Virus record (IMG/VR): IMGVR_UViG_3300009172_002465
Location: 1 to 40,644 of that record
DNA: 40,644 nucleotides
Source: a virus
Reading direction: 5' to 3' (one strand)
Below, one piece after another: positions 14,140-22,869 of the stretch; the first letter of the stretch is position 1, and each line of letters begins with the position of its first letter. The notes below the pieces were generated by a model. That model saw nothing but the letters and a program-made list of their open reading frames with translations, had not been told where the DNA came from and did not search any database. The translations under genes were made by a program, and so were the position numbers.

Positions 14140-14580
14140 TTATCGCATATCCATTGGACTAGTAAGAATGCCTTCATAGGCCTCTTCTAGTGTTTTGAGT
14201 GTAAGTCCTTTAACCGGAGTGTGTGATATCATATGATTAGCAAGTAAATCTGCATCTGCATTTTCGATATCTTCCAGTAGACTAATGAAAAGACTTTCAC
14301 GCTTTATTTGATTGAGGTTATCGTACCCACCACCTTTAATAAAGATTTTGAGTCTACGAGCTTCTCTATAAAGCATAGTCTGTGCATCGGTATGTTTGTT
14401 ATAATTCCACGGAGGCGCGGAATCTGGTATTAAAAGCTCTATATCTTTATCATAGATACATCTTAATACTGTTCGGAAAGCTGGGTTATCATGTTCTTTT
14501 AAGAACTCAATTTTACCCGGTTTCGTTTTTATTTTTGAGATTTCGTTAAGAATCTCTGCCATTGATAGTTTAATAGCCAT
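14140..14580 (-). CDS. DUF6433-like T4-type phage protein
   Basis: 146 aa. A helical N-terminus (SMAEILNEISKIKTK), PDSAPPWNYNKHTDAQTML and YREARRLKIFIKGGG are the pattern I recall for DUF6433 in T4-like marine phages, next to RNase H. Function unknown; conserved synteny with the replication nuclease suggests a DNA-metabolism role. Match is by eye. Confidence 0.65.
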   Translation of the reverse strand: MAIKLSMAEILNEISKIKTKPGKIEFLKEHDNPAFRTVLRCIYDKDIELLIPDSAPPWNYNKHTDAQTMLYREARRLKIFIKGGGYDNLNQIKRESLFISLLEDIENADADLLANHMISHTPVKGLTLKTLEEAYEGILTSPMDMR

Positions 14581-14582
14581 AA

Positions 14583-15440
14583 TTAAAAATCCTGTATATC
14601 TGTAATCAAATTTTTCAATTTCATTTTAACAAAGAAGTTAAATAGTTTTTCACGACCAACTTCTTTCTCTTTATTATATTCGTTGAGAATTTGTGTTGTA
14701 TATTTCTCTGGAATCATTGTTAGGTCAATCATTTGTTTATTACGATTAAATCTAAGTTTTGTTTCCTCATCCATTGTTTCAGGTGTTTCTGTTAAGACCT
14801 GTAATCTTTTCTTAGTCATTGGACTTTGTCTCGTCCCGACTGCCAAACAATTATCAGGGCTCAATACATTGGGAACTCCGTCACCAACATCACCTTTTAA
14901 AATATGTTCCTGAATATATTTATCCGGAGCTGCATGTCTTACCCATTTCTTTAGAACTGGATTATATTGAGAAACATTTGCGTATGTATGTAATTGGATA
15001 AAGTCTTTATCACCAGAAAGAATAAGAATCTTTTCAGACCCAGTATTCATTACAGTTCCATGTTCATGACAAACAGTCGCAATGATATCATCAGCCTCAC
15101 AACGATCTACCTGCACAACCTTATATGGGAAGTTTTCATGAATCTCTTCTCTAATTTGTCCAATCACTTCAAAAAGTTTTGGCCAATCCAAATCAGAATC
15201 ATCACGATTCTTTTTACGATTAGCTTTGTAATAAGGGAAGTAATCTCTGCGCCATACATCTCTCGTATCTACACAAAGAACAATTTCACCAAATTCCTCG
15301 GTAAACTTTTTTCTGTTAAAACGAATGCTGTTTAAGAACATGTGGCGAAGTAGGTTTTCGTCTAATTCTACATTGTGGTGGTTGCCTATACTCGCGAAGA
15401 GTGAGGCCAGCATCACCTGGTTGTAATCAACTAATATCAT
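14583..15440 (-). CDS. rnh: T4-type RNase H (FEN-1-like 5'-3' exonuclease)
   Basis: 285 aa, close to T4 RNase H (305). Acidic active-site motifs: MILVDYNQVML near the start, CVDTRDVWRRDYFPYYKANR, CEADDIIAT, and LSGDKDFIQ, in the order of the FEN-1 family. It removes RNA primers and flaps at the replication fork. It sits with the DUF6433-like gene; a weaker promoter overlaps the stop of the upstream gene. Confidence 0.9.
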   Translation of the reverse strand: MILVDYNQVMLASLFASIGNHHNVELDENLLRHMFLNSIRFNRKKFTEEFGEIVLCVDTRDVWRRDYFPYYKANRKKNRDDSDLDWPKLFEVIGQIREEIHENFPYKVVQVDRCEADDIIATVCHEHGTVMNTGSEKILILSGDKDFIQLHTYANVSQYNPVLKKWVRHAAPDKYIQEHILKGDVGDGVPNVLSPDNCLAVGTRQSPMTKKRLQVLTETPETMDEETKLRFNRNKQMIDLTMIPEKYTTQILNEYNKEKEVGREKLFNFFVKMKLKNLITDIQDF

Positions 15441-15471
15441 AATTTAATCCATTTTTTATTTAGTAGTGTCT

Positions 15472-15500
15472 ATTTTAATCCATTTCTGGATCAAAGTCAA
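15472..15500 (-). promoter_or_regulatory. Candidate sigma70 promoter upstream of RNase H
   Basis: TTGACT (15495-15500), 17 bp, TAAAAT (15472-15477). It overlaps the last codons and stop of the upstream gene; the -10 box contains the stop codon TAA. Confidence 0.5.
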
Positions 15501-15867
15501 CCCCTAAGTCAAAATCTTTTTTAAAGCCGCCTTCCATTAGGCCTGGCTCTGGGGAAGAAGTCATTACATTTTCATCTGCAAATTCATGTAGGGGGTGAGC
15601 TACGTCCAATGACAAGAGGTGTAGCGCTTTAATAGCTTCAAATACTAATACCATACTCGCAAAGTATTTTTCTATGTCCTCGTCAAAATCACAGCCTGCT
15701 CTATCCATTTCACCTAAAACATTCTGCCAAATAATTTCAGCCAGTTCTGATGAATAGCTTTCCTTATAGGCTAATAATTTGTCTTGGATTTCTTGAGCGT
15801 CCATTGGCGGTTTTGACATGCCATAATTAGGAAACTGTATTACGTTATCCTTCTCTTTTTTGGGCAT
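15475..15867 (-). CDS. Conserved T4-like hypothetical protein
   Basis: 130 aa, acidic, starting MPKKEKDNVIQFPNYGMS. It resembles small conserved proteins next to RNase H in T4-like marine phages. Overlaps the end of the glycosyltransferase gene by 23 nt, with AAGGAG upstream. No known function. Confidence 0.6.
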   Translation of the reverse strand: MPKKEKDNVIQFPNYGMSKPPMDAQEIQDKLLAYKESYSSELAEIIWQNVLGEMDRAGCDFDEDIEKYFASMVLVFEAIKALHLLSLDVAHPLHEFADENVMTSSPEPGLMEGGFKKDFDLGVDFDPEMD

Positions 15868-16816
15868 TTTCTACTACACTCCTTAGGGCGGCATTCCACA
15901 TATTTGTAAATGATGGAATATTATTTCTTGCCAAGTTAAATCTGTCTGAATATGTGAACCCATTAAAATAGTTCTGGTCCTTTTGCATATTCTGTAGTAT
16001 TTGTCTTGTTACAACAAATGCATAGTTAGCATGTTTTGATGGGTCTTCGATGTAATCATACATAATCGTTGCATTGGCAGCTGTTTCCGGTAGCGCTGCA
16101 AAGTTCGGATGAATACAAATACATTGGCTTTTAATAGCTTCGATAAGTGCAATACATGAAGTTTCAGGCCATACATTCGGGTATAGAAAAATATGTGATT
16201 CTTGCAATGCGGATAATACTTCCTCATTACTTTTTACACCGTGATATGTCATCTGAGGATGTGCTTCAATAGTTGAATATAATCCTTTATACGCTTCATC
16301 ACGTTGAGGCCAGCCATAAATGTCAAACCCTGAATATACATCTAAATGAATATTATCGAATTCTTTTGAAAGTGCATCAAATACTGGAACCAATAATTCC
16401 AAACCTCTGTGAGGTGTTGTGTGGTAAATGAATCTAATTTTATCTGTAGACATTGTCACAGGATCATATTGCTTTTCAATAGCGTTATGAATAACTGAAC
16501 ATTTTGAATACGGCATGCCAAATCGTACTATATACTGGTCTCTCTGCCATGCGGTTACAAAAATAAAATGGTCGAATTTTTCCCAACCACCATCATTCAG
16601 TACTCTATTTTCTGGGTCAACCGCTAGGTCGTGACACCATAGAATATTTGGAACATCTTCATATAGTTCTCTAGGTCTTGATAAGTGTACAGCAACTTGT
16701 GATAGCAATTCTGTATCGCAATTATCGACAAGGCGCTGCCTCATCATTTCTGTTCCACCATTTGAATTTTTTGACAAATCAGTGTCAATTATTTTGCCTT
16801 TATATACGACGCTCAT
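15845..16816 (-). CDS. Glycosyltransferase, GT-B fold (GT4-like)
   Basis: 323 aa. The C-terminal domain has FLYPNVWPETSCIALIEAI, the E-x7-E motif of GT4, and DKIRFIYHTTPHRGLELLV typical of family members; the N-terminal domain has WCHDLAV and VTAWQRDQY. The donor is unknown. Modification of virion glycans, host surface or phage DNA are all possible. It is followed by a second, unrelated glycosyltransferase gene upstream. GGAG precedes the ATG. Confidence 0.85.
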   Translation of the reverse strand: MSVVYKGKIIDTDLSKNSNGGTEMMRQRLVDNCDTELLSQVAVHLSRPRELYEDVPNILWCHDLAVDPENRVLNDGGWEKFDHFIFVTAWQRDQYIVRFGMPYSKCSVIHNAIEKQYDPVTMSTDKIRFIYHTTPHRGLELLVPVFDALSKEFDNIHLDVYSGFDIYGWPQRDEAYKGLYSTIEAHPQMTYHGVKSNEEVLSALQESHIFLYPNVWPETSCIALIEAIKSQCICIHPNFAALPETAANATIMYDYIEDPSKHANYAFVVTRQILQNMQKDQNYFNGFTYSDRFNLARNNIPSFTNMWNAALRSVVENAQKREG

Positions 16817-16831
16817 CTTTTTTCTCCATTA

Positions 16832-17653
16832 TTAATCATAGTTTAATTCTCCATAAATCTTAGTTGGTTCTCTACCATTATCAAATATTTGATCCAATGA
16901 TAGCCATGCCCCTTTTGTTTCCCACCACTCCTTTAGTAATTCATAGGAATAAAAGGCAGATTTTGCTTGTTCATTATAATAATATATATTCTTTGAACGA
17001 AAATCTTGCACGTTGTGGTTAAACAGTGGGAATGTGATAACCAAGCCAAACCCATGTAGTAAATTGTTTTCTGTTGTGACTGGGCTACCTAATGGCATAC
17101 GATAGTTAATATTGCCTTGCCCAAAATCGTCAAAATAATAATCAATTATTTTCTTTGCATATTCTCTTTTCATGATATACGCCTGTAAACCATGGTCCCA
17201 CATTTGTCTAATGCGAGGTACCATTGGAATATATTCATTATTGACATCGTAAGGATACTCGAAAACATTACATAAATGCAATGCGCCCCAGTCCCATTTA
17301 TTACACTTTTCAATAAATTCTTGTAGTGTAAAATTCCAATGTCTCACTGTGGCGTAATCCAAATCATCTTCAAAGAATATGCCATATTCCTCATCTGTGT
17401 TTTCATACCACCATTTAATAGTAAGCATGTGTGATGAAGTGACACCTTTTGTAGTGGTAGCACAAGCATGTGCATCACCGACAAAACCTATTGATTTACC
17501 TTCTTCGTATCTATCGTATTCATGTATATTAATATCATGTACATCGAGTAGTGCAAATTCTTCTCTTGTGTAGTCCCTACGGTCTCTACATTCTTTGAGA
17601 TTAATTATATTCGGCTTTGAAATGTTCTTTAGCTTATCAGCTAATCCTATCAT
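16832..17653 (-). CDS. GT25-like glycosyltransferase
   Basis: 273 aa with an N-terminal NLKECRDRRDYT segment, TSSHMLTIKWW, and FFEDDLDY (DxD-like), which matches LPS-type family 25 glycosyltransferases. GLQAYIMKREYAKKII follows as in the family. Together with the neighbouring GT-B enzyme it could build a glycan on phage or host envelope. Target is inference. Confidence 0.7.
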   Translation of the reverse strand: MIGLADKLKNISKPNIINLKECRDRRDYTREEFALLDVHDINIHEYDRYEEGKSIGFVGDAHACATTTKGVTSSHMLTIKWWYENTDEEYGIFFEDDLDYATVRHWNFTLQEFIEKCNKWDWGALHLCNVFEYPYDVNNEYIPMVPRIRQMWDHGLQAYIMKREYAKKIIDYYFDDFGQGNINYRMPLGSPVTTENNLLHGFGLVITFPLFNHNVQDFRSKNIYYYNEQAKSAFYSYELLKEWWETKGAWLSLDQIFDNGREPTKIYGELNYD

Positions 17654-17667
17654 AATAAAAAATTACC

Positions 17668-18288
17668 TTATTCTGAAACTAGTTCATTATGAATTGCTTC
17701 TAGTGTATTATGGAAAGCCCTAACTGAGCCATTATTATGAACTCTATAGGTTTTAATATTTAATTCTTCTTTTAACATGTAAGCTTTGTCAATTTTTGTG
17801 GCTTCACCAATTGTAAACTCTTTATATAAATTGCCATTAAAGTATCTACGTGAATCAGAAGAGTAATCATGTCCTTCTCTTGTTAATTGAACGATGACAA
17901 TATTCTCTGCACCAACCTTTTCAATTAATGGTTCAAGTTCTTCTACAAATCCACCATCAGCAACTGCATAATCTTTGTCTTCTTCAATCTCTTTGGATAC
18001 CTTCCAACCAAAGAACGATTTACCGTTTCTAGGTTTAATAATGTCCTCTGATACATGAATCATTGCTTCACGCCTTGAGCGATCGCCTAAAGCGTATTCT
18101 TTTGTTTCCTTTTTGGTTCTGTCTTCATAGCCTTCCATGAACCACTCTTTGTCTACACCGAAATGTGCAATTGTTTCTTTAAAGAGCTGATGTTTAAACG
18201 AAAGATTCCCATAGCCATATTTTTCTTTATATAAACTCGCTGCCTCATCTTTTCCTGAAGCCGGTGGGCCGTTAAATATTACTATCAT
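17668..18288 (-). CDS. P-loop nucleotide kinase, dNMP kinase-like
   Basis: 206 aa from the ATG with GAGGA at 6 nt, which lies inside the previous gene (17-nt overlap). P-loop: FNGPPASGKDEAA. Later ADGGFVEELEPLI and IVQLTREGHDY fit T4 gp1-type deoxynucleoside monophosphate kinases. It would help convert dNMPs from host DNA to dNDPs, feeding the ribonucleotide reductase products. Assignment is by eye. Confidence 0.65.
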   Translation of the reverse strand: MIVIFNGPPASGKDEAASLYKEKYGYGNLSFKHQLFKETIAHFGVDKEWFMEGYEDRTKKETKEYALGDRSRREAMIHVSEDIIKPRNGKSFFGWKVSKEIEEDKDYAVADGGFVEELEPLIEKVGAENIVIVQLTREGHDYSSDSRRYFNGNLYKEFTIGEATKIDKAYMLKEELNIKTYRVHNNGSVRAFHNTLEAIHNELVSE

Positions 18289-18841
18289 CTTTTTCCTCGT
18301 TATATTGTGTGAAACCGTATTTACAAATATAGTAGGCATCTACGATATCAGTAATAGGATTCCACGATTTGTTTATTATACCACATCTAGCGCGAATGTC
18401 AACCCCTGTTTCTGCTTCGAAGGCTTCTATCATCATTTCCTTATTCGCGTTACCTTTACCACAACCAAATTTTTTAATCATGGTTGGTGCATATACATCG
18501 TAGGGTATGTTCTTTTCCCAGAGCTTGTGTTTAAATAATCCACAATTCTCTGCGATTTGGAATACTCTACCTACTGCGCCAAATGCGTATCCTTCAATTC
18601 CAACAAAGTCACATTCAAAACATTTAGCTTGTGACCATGAACCAATAATATCATATCTCTCTTGGTCGTTAAACCAATTGTCTGGATACATGGTCGCTTG
18701 ATACTGTCCTTTCTCTCCAATTAATAATTTCTTTTGTTTTACATAATAGTAAAAAGTACAGTTATCGTAACTCCATTCTTCACCTTCGTGTACACAAATT
18801 GCAGGACTACTTAAACTGTAGTCAACACCAGCAACTCTCAT
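18272..18841 (-). CDS. RuvC-like Holliday junction resolvase
   Basis: 189 aa from the ATG with GGAG at 6 nt. Active-site acids: VAGVDYSLSSPAI (D), FVGIEGYAFG (E), and NPITDIVDAYYICKY (D). This is the RNase H-fold resolvase family common in T4-like marine phages. It contains an internal sigma70-like promoter sequence. Confidence 0.75.
   Translation of the reverse strand: MRVAGVDYSLSSPAICVHEGEEWSYDNCTFYYYVKQKKLLIGEKGQYQATMYPDNWFNDQERYDIIGSWSQAKCFECDFVGIEGYAFGAVGRVFQIAENCGLFKHKLWEKNIPYDVYAPTMIKKFGCGKGNANKEMMIEAFEAETGVDIRARCGIINKSWNPITDIVDAYYICKYGFTQYNEEKDDSNI
18375..18402 (-). promoter_or_regulatory. Internal sigma70 promoter inside the resolvase gene
   Basis: TTGACA (18397-18402), 16 bp, TATAAT (18375-18380). 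It could drive the downstream kinase and glycosyltransferases independently. Confidence 0.65.
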
Positions 18842-18876
18842 AATAAACTCCATATTTAATATATGGTATTATTTAT

Positions 18877-19413
18877 TTAGTCTGCACGATAGAAAATATG
18901 AGAACCAATTGTTCCTACTTGATGTAAAGTTGGAGCCCAAAAAGGTGTAATATAATCTGCATGATAATGGGTGGAACCTTCAGTCAGTCCTGTATATAAT
19001 CCTTGTCTTAAAATCTGTGTGGCGATAAGCAGTGAATTTGACCAAGCGTCTCCGTCCATCGGATCATCTTTTTTACCATCACAATACCAACTGAACTGAC
19101 ATCTATCTCTTACTGGTACTTCACGTCCTTGGGTTAACCACCATTCTGAAAGTTCTGCTTGTCGTACGACACCACAAACAGAGCTCGGATAATCCCTATG
19201 ATTTACTCTATTTAAAACTACATCAGCAACAGCAAATTGTCCAGCCATATTTTCTGACCTTGCTTCGTGATATATGTTGAGTGCCATACAATATTCATCT
19301 TCTGATATTACTGTATCAAAATTAAATGCTTTAGTTTCACTAGCAAATAACATTAAAAAAGCAACACCAGCTGCAAACCACAACGGCAAAAAGTTTTTGT
19401 TAAAATTACTCAT
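18877..19413 (-). CDS. SleB/CwlJ-type cell wall hydrolase with signal anchor
   Basis: 178 aa from the ATG at 19413 (MSNFNKN). An N-terminal hydrophobic segment (FLPLWFAAGVAFLMLFAS, ending in ETKA) is a signal peptide or anchor. The hydrolase_2 domain follows: MALNIYHEARSENMAGQFAV (catalytic Glu), ADVVLNRV, CQFSWYCDG and GSTHYHADY. It likely cleaves peptidoglycan. It is separate from the GH24 endolysin and placed among early genes. Confidence 0.85.
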   Translation of the reverse strand: MSNFNKNFLPLWFAAGVAFLMLFASETKAFNFDTVISEDEYCMALNIYHEARSENMAGQFAVADVVLNRVNHRDYPSSVCGVVRQAELSEWWLTQGREVPVRDRCQFSWYCDGKKDDPMDGDAWSNSLLIATQILRQGLYTGLTEGSTHYHADYITPFWAPTLHQVGTIGSHIFYRAD

Positions 19414-19417
19414 GCGA

Positions 19418-19690
19418 TTATGCGCCTTTTCTTGTGTATGCGTCCAATAATTCTGCACGATTCATTCTCTTTCCAAAGGTATGAATAAGCTTCCCGGCCT
19501 GGTATCTCTCAATAACGCCATCATTAAACTCGTGGTCAGTAACTGATTTACCATCTTTAGTGTCCTCAGGTCTGTCATCATAATACATTGAATTCATTGA
19601 ATGCATATGTATGCCTCTAAGTTCTTTTGCCCATTTCTCAGCTTCAATTATAAGTCTTTGGGTTTCGACTGTTTCGTCATATTGTGTCAT
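19418..19690 (-). CDS. Hypothetical protein
   Basis: 90 aa, soluble and charged. The start overlaps the previous stop (ATGA). No motif recognised; the neighbouring SleB-like gene begins 5 nt after its stop. Confidence 0.55.
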   Translation of the reverse strand: MTQYDETVETQRLIIEAEKWAKELRGIHMHSMNSMYYDDRPEDTKDGKSVTDHEFNDGVIERYQAGKLIHTFGKRMNRAELLDAYTRKGA

Positions 19691-19866
19691 AGTTTCTCTC
19701 CAGCATCTAGCTCATTAATTTGGTCGAGTACCATGTTTGCTTCTTCGGTCACAGTAGAGTAACTCATGATATCGCCTGACCGTTGTAGTAACATTGCGTC
19801 ATGCAATAACTTTTCGTATTGTGTCTGCAGTTTCTTTCTCGGGTCTTTTTTAAATAATCCAAACAT
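19687..19866 (-). CDS. DUF6435-like small protein
   Basis: 59 aa. MFGLFKKDPRKKLQ followed by YEKLLHDAMLLQRSGDI matches the DUF6435 pattern, a short helical family of unknown function seen in bacteria. The ATG overlaps the ligase stop (TAATG). Assignment by eye. Confidence 0.6.
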   Translation of the reverse strand: MFGLFKKDPRKKLQTQYEKLLHDAMLLQRSGDIMSYSTVTEEANMVLDQINELDAGEKL

Positions 19867-21158
19867 TATAGTTTCTCTCCTGGCTCAAAGCCTCTGAACG
19901 TTTTAAACCTTGGGAACCTTAAACTGTATGTGTCGGAATCATCTGCCAATGATACAGAGTCAGCTCTAATTTCTACCAACTGACCTAACACTTGTTCTTT
20001 ATTTGCCCAAATGTCTTTTCTGTTATCATCAGTCAAACCACTGCCGACCTTAACATTAAAGTTCTTACCCTCGTCTGTGCCTTCACATACAAGAGCCCCT
20101 AATAAACCTTCATTCTTTCCTGTGCCCTCTTCCAAATCGACTACAGTAAGTGTAACCTCGATATAAGGTTTCATTTTCAACCAGGCATATGTTCTTTTAC
20201 ATTCGTAAATGCCATCAATAGGTTTAATCATTACACCTTCGTAGCCTTTTTCAATTGCCTGTTTATTTAAATCTGCAAAGAGTTCTTTACCTTCGTCTGT
20301 CTCAAAGTCTAACTGCCAGTAATCAACAACTTTTATTGCTGGATCAACATTTGCATATTCTTGTAAAGCCAATTTTCTGTCAACCTGAGATACAGTACCA
20401 ACACCAGCCTCAAATTCGTCTAATGGAATCACGTCAAATAAGGCAAGGAAAGCATCTTCTGTCTGTGCGCCTTCTTTACGATTGACTTGTTTCATAAGTG
20501 TTTGGAAATCTTCTGACATAATTTCACCATCAAATACCATACCTTCATTTTGGCGTCTGATTAATGCAGTTTCAATATGTGGAAAATTACTTAGGACCTT
20601 ACCGTTACGTGAATATATTGTACAGGCTTGGTTTTTAACAATGGCAATACATCTGACGCCATCATATTTGTATTCAATAATACATTTACCTTTAATTCTT
20701 TTTGGATTTTTATCGCCACTATTTGCTAGCATACAACCGAATACATGAACGACCGGGTCATGCCCAGCCTTTTTGGCCATCTTATTTACTGTATTTTCAC
20801 TAAACCCAGCTCTCATATCCTTAATTAGGATTCTGCGATACCAATCATTCCATTCTTCCATCGTGGCTTTATTCATTACATTTTTAATTGCATCTTTAGC
20901 TGCATTACCTGAAAGCACTCTGCCAGCCAAATCAGCAGCAAGAGATTCAAATTCAGATAGAGTAAGACCTGGGCCATCCTCAGTTGAAATTGGAATGTCT
21001 TTTACTCCAAATGTTATCATGGCATCTAGTCCTACACTCAATCCCCATAGGAATTCTCTGTTGGTTAAATGTTCCGATATCACTTGTTCTTTAAATAAAC
21101 GACTATTATCAGATTCTAATTGTTGGATTATATTCCAAGGTTTTGTGTCTGTCATCAT
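19866..21158 (-). CDS. lig: ATP-dependent DNA ligase
   Basis: 430 aa, T4 gp30-like. The nucleotidyltransferase motif is EYKYDGVRCIAIV (KYDG, the AMP lysine), with IYSRNGK, FDGEIMSE, GYEGVMIKP and WLKMKP completing the series. It seals nicks between Okazaki fragments. A GGGAGA site precedes an ATG-ATG start pair. It overlaps its neighbours on both sides by 1-4 nt. Confidence 0.95.
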   Translation of the reverse strand: MMTDTKPWNIIQQLESDNSRLFKEQVISEHLTNREFLWGLSVGLDAMITFGVKDIPISTEDGPGLTLSEFESLAADLAGRVLSGNAAKDAIKNVMNKATMEEWNDWYRRILIKDMRAGFSENTVNKMAKKAGHDPVVHVFGCMLANSGDKNPKRIKGKCIIEYKYDGVRCIAIVKNQACTIYSRNGKVLSNFPHIETALIRRQNEGMVFDGEIMSEDFQTLMKQVNRKEGAQTEDAFLALFDVIPLDEFEAGVGTVSQVDRKLALQEYANVDPAIKVVDYWQLDFETDEGKELFADLNKQAIEKGYEGVMIKPIDGIYECKRTYAWLKMKPYIEVTLTVVDLEEGTGKNEGLLGALVCEGTDEGKNFNVKVGSGLTDDNRKDIWANKEQVLGQLVEIRADSVSLADDSDTYSLRFPRFKTFRGFEPGEKL

Positions 21159-21391
21159 ACAAATCTCCCTTCGTCATTAACGATGTCTTCTAACGTCTGT
21201 GGAACTTCAAATTTGTTTGCGAATAACATTAACTCTTGAGCCAACGACTTGGCTTGAGATCGAGTTAGTTGGATATGACCTTTTGTTTTCCATGGTGGTG
21301 TTAATTGTAAACACGTACCACGTTTAGTTCCACCAAAGAACCTAGTTTGCATTATATCAGTATTTGGGACAGATCTCAATTCAGTACTCAT
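21155..21391 (-). CDS. Conserved T4-like hypothetical
   Basis: 78 aa. RSVPNTDIMQTRFFGGTKRG followed by TCLQLT is a pattern I recall from T4-like marine-phage proteins of unknown function. It has an AAGGAA site and lies just before ligase under the promoter at 21422. Confidence 0.6.
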   Translation of the reverse strand: MSTELRSVPNTDIMQTRFFGGTKRGTCLQLTPPWKTKGHIQLTRSQAKSLAQELMLFANKFEVPQTLEDIVNDEGRFV

Positions 21392-21421
21392 AATGTATTC
21401 CTTAATTCAATTTATGGTACC

Positions 21422-21450
21422 ATTATAACACAATAAGCTATCAATGTCAA
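21422..21450 (-). promoter_or_regulatory. Early sigma70 promoter with embedded stop codon
   Basis: TTGACA (21445-21450), 17 bp, TATAAT (21422-21427). The stop TGA of the zinc-finger peptide is inside the -35 box. Confidence 0.9.
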
Positions 21451-21578
21451 CCATTATTTTGTTTAATATGCCAAAAATGACTGCATTCAGCGCCACAAAA
21501 CACGTGTTTCTTATCTGCCGTGTGGTATATAATCGTTGCTGGGTGCAGACTTTTACTACACTCACTACATTTATTCAT
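21447..21578 (-). CDS. 43-aa CxxC/CxxxC zinc-finger-like peptide
   Basis: Four Cys (C4, C7, C28, C32) as CxxC and CxxxC with His nearby, fitting a single Zn site (MNKCSECSKSL, HVFCGAECSHFWH). It overlaps the previous gene by 8 nt and its stop lies inside a -35 box. No strong ribosome site is seen; coupling is likely. A nucleic-acid or protein adaptor role is inference. Confidence 0.6.
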   Translation of the reverse strand: MNKCSECSKSLHPATIIYHTADKKHVFCGAECSHFWHIKQNNG

Positions 21579-21858
21579 CAGCAAGATTTTCGAAGTCATC
21601 CTTTACTTCGTCTAAGGCTTTTTCGATTTCTTTTAAATGAGGATAACGTTGATATGCTTGATGTGAAAATTTTTCTCTTTCATCCTCTCCATATCGGCCT
21701 CGATCTCTATTGCCATCTCCATTCAGTTCAGTCATGTCCTGCTGTTTGACTTTCTGGTCCTTCTTGCCAAAAATAGCATCCCATCCGTCGGCATACTTTT
21801 TCTGGTCACCAGTTTTACTTTTTATGGAATCACCTGTAATATCATTCTTCGATGCCAT
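21571..21858 (-). CDS. Acidic hypothetical protein
   Basis: 95 aa, highly charged and probably helical in the C-terminal half (HLKEIEKALDEVKDDFENL). The N-terminus carries KYADGWDAIFGKK. No enzymatic motif. It shares a transcript with the csp/bS21 genes and is preceded by GGGGAAA. Confidence 0.55.
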   Translation of the reverse strand: MASKNDITGDSIKSKTGDQKKYADGWDAIFGKKDQKVKQQDMTELNGDGNRDRGRYGEDEREKFSHQAYQRYPHLKEIEKALDEVKDDFENLADE

Positions 21859-21860
21859 TT

Positions 21861-22289
21861 TTATTTCCCCATTTTCGATATGTCTTCAGCCTCTTGTTGA
21901 CTGATTACTGGTACCGCATTAGATTTATGCATGGTTGCGATTCCTTTTATTAGTGTTCCCGTGTATATCGGTCTCTCTTTACGCGGAGTTGGATTGGAGA
22001 GTGCCTTATTCGCTGGTTGCGTCCATGATGGATAATAAGGCACTTCTCTCTGATAGGTTTTGTTTTCTTGTTTAAAAGGTTCAAACTCTCGTTTTAACTT
22101 CTTTCTTCCAAAAACATAATCTATATATTCGTCCAAGGTATTATAACGCATATTATGCATACCTTTTCTTTTCATTGTTTTATTATGTACTCGCCATTCG
22201 ACCTCTAATTCCAGAAGTCTCCTTTTAGTAATTTTTGAATTTTTTGTCTTACCCAGGACTTGAACGCCCTGGATTAGGTGCATTGTCAT
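21861..22289 (-). CDS. Conserved T4-like marine-phage protein
   Basis: 142 aa, basic. TLDEYIDYVFGRKKLKREFE and YQREVPYYPSW resemble a common hypothetical in T4-like marine phages. No function known to me. It follows bS21 in the same transcript. Confidence 0.6.
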   Translation of the reverse strand: MTMHLIQGVQVLGKTKNSKITKRRLLELEVEWRVHNKTMKRKGMHNMRYNTLDEYIDYVFGRKKLKREFEPFKQENKTYQREVPYYPSWTQPANKALSNPTPRKERPIYTGTLIKGIATMHKSNAVPVISQQEAEDISKMGK

Positions 22290-22314
22290 AATATAAAACC
22301 TCTATAGAGAAGAG

Positions 22315-22602
22315 TTATCTTCTTCTTGATCTAGGGGCGAAACCACCTCTCAATGATTCCAATGTTTTCTTTTTAGCTCTTTTTGTAGCCTCTGCCTTGA
22401 GTCTTTTTCTCTTAGATGTTGGCTTTTCGTAAAATTCTCTTTTACGTATCTCCTGAACGATACCGGCCTTTTCGCACTGTTTTTTCCACTTTCTGAGTGC
22501 AATGTCAAATGGCATTGCCGTAGGTGGCCTTTTATCTTTAGGGTGTTTTTTTCTCGGTGACAGATCTACTGATCTGCCACTGAATTCGTTATTGTATACC
22601 AT
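22315..22602 (-). CDS. rpsU: Ribosomal protein bS21
   Basis: 95 aa; the core [37 protein letters not shown] and a basic tail are typical bS21. The N-terminal 30 residues are an extension relative to the 71-aa bacterial form. bS21 helps ribosomes recognise mRNA near the anti-Shine-Dalgarno, so a phage copy may favour phage mRNAs. Translationally coupled to the cold-shock gene (TAATG). Confidence 0.93.
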   Translation of the reverse strand: MVYNNEFSGRSVDLSPRKKHPKDKRPPTAMPFDIALRKWKKQCEKAGIVQEIRKREFYEKPTSKRKRLKAEATKRAKKKTLESLRGGFAPRSRRR

Positions 22603-22799
22603 TAAACAATATTTGTTGCTTGTGGACCCTTTTCGCTTTCTTCAATATCAAACGTCACTTGTTGATCTTCTTCTAGTGATGCATATCCATCTGCTTTAAT
22701 TGCTGAAAAGTGTGCAAACACATCCTTTCCGCCTTCATCTGGTGTGATAAATCCAAATCCTTTTGTTCCATCAAACCATTTTACTTTTCCTGTTGCCAT
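22602..22799 (-). CDS. Cold-shock (CspA-type) RNA-binding protein
   Basis: 65 aa, full-length CSD. RNP1-like KGFGFITPD and RNP2-like VFAHFSAI are present. It binds single-stranded RNA and melts structure. It is the first gene of its unit (promoter at 22870) and is coupled to bS21, so the pair probably acts on translation of phage mRNA. Confidence 0.95.
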   Translation of the reverse strand: MATGKVKWFDGTKGFGFITPDEGGKDVFAHFSAIKADGYASLEEDQQVTFDIEESEKGPQATNIV

Positions 22800-22869
22800 T
22801 TCTTTCTCTCTGTTATGAAGTCTTACCTTCGTTATTAAATCTAAAGGTAAATCCCTTCAATATGAGCAT

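Noticed and set aside
19866-21180. Plus-strand frames of 70-135 aa opposite the ligase gene
   Set aside because: The minus-strand ligase has full motifs; the plus frames are shadows with no ribosome site or family signal.
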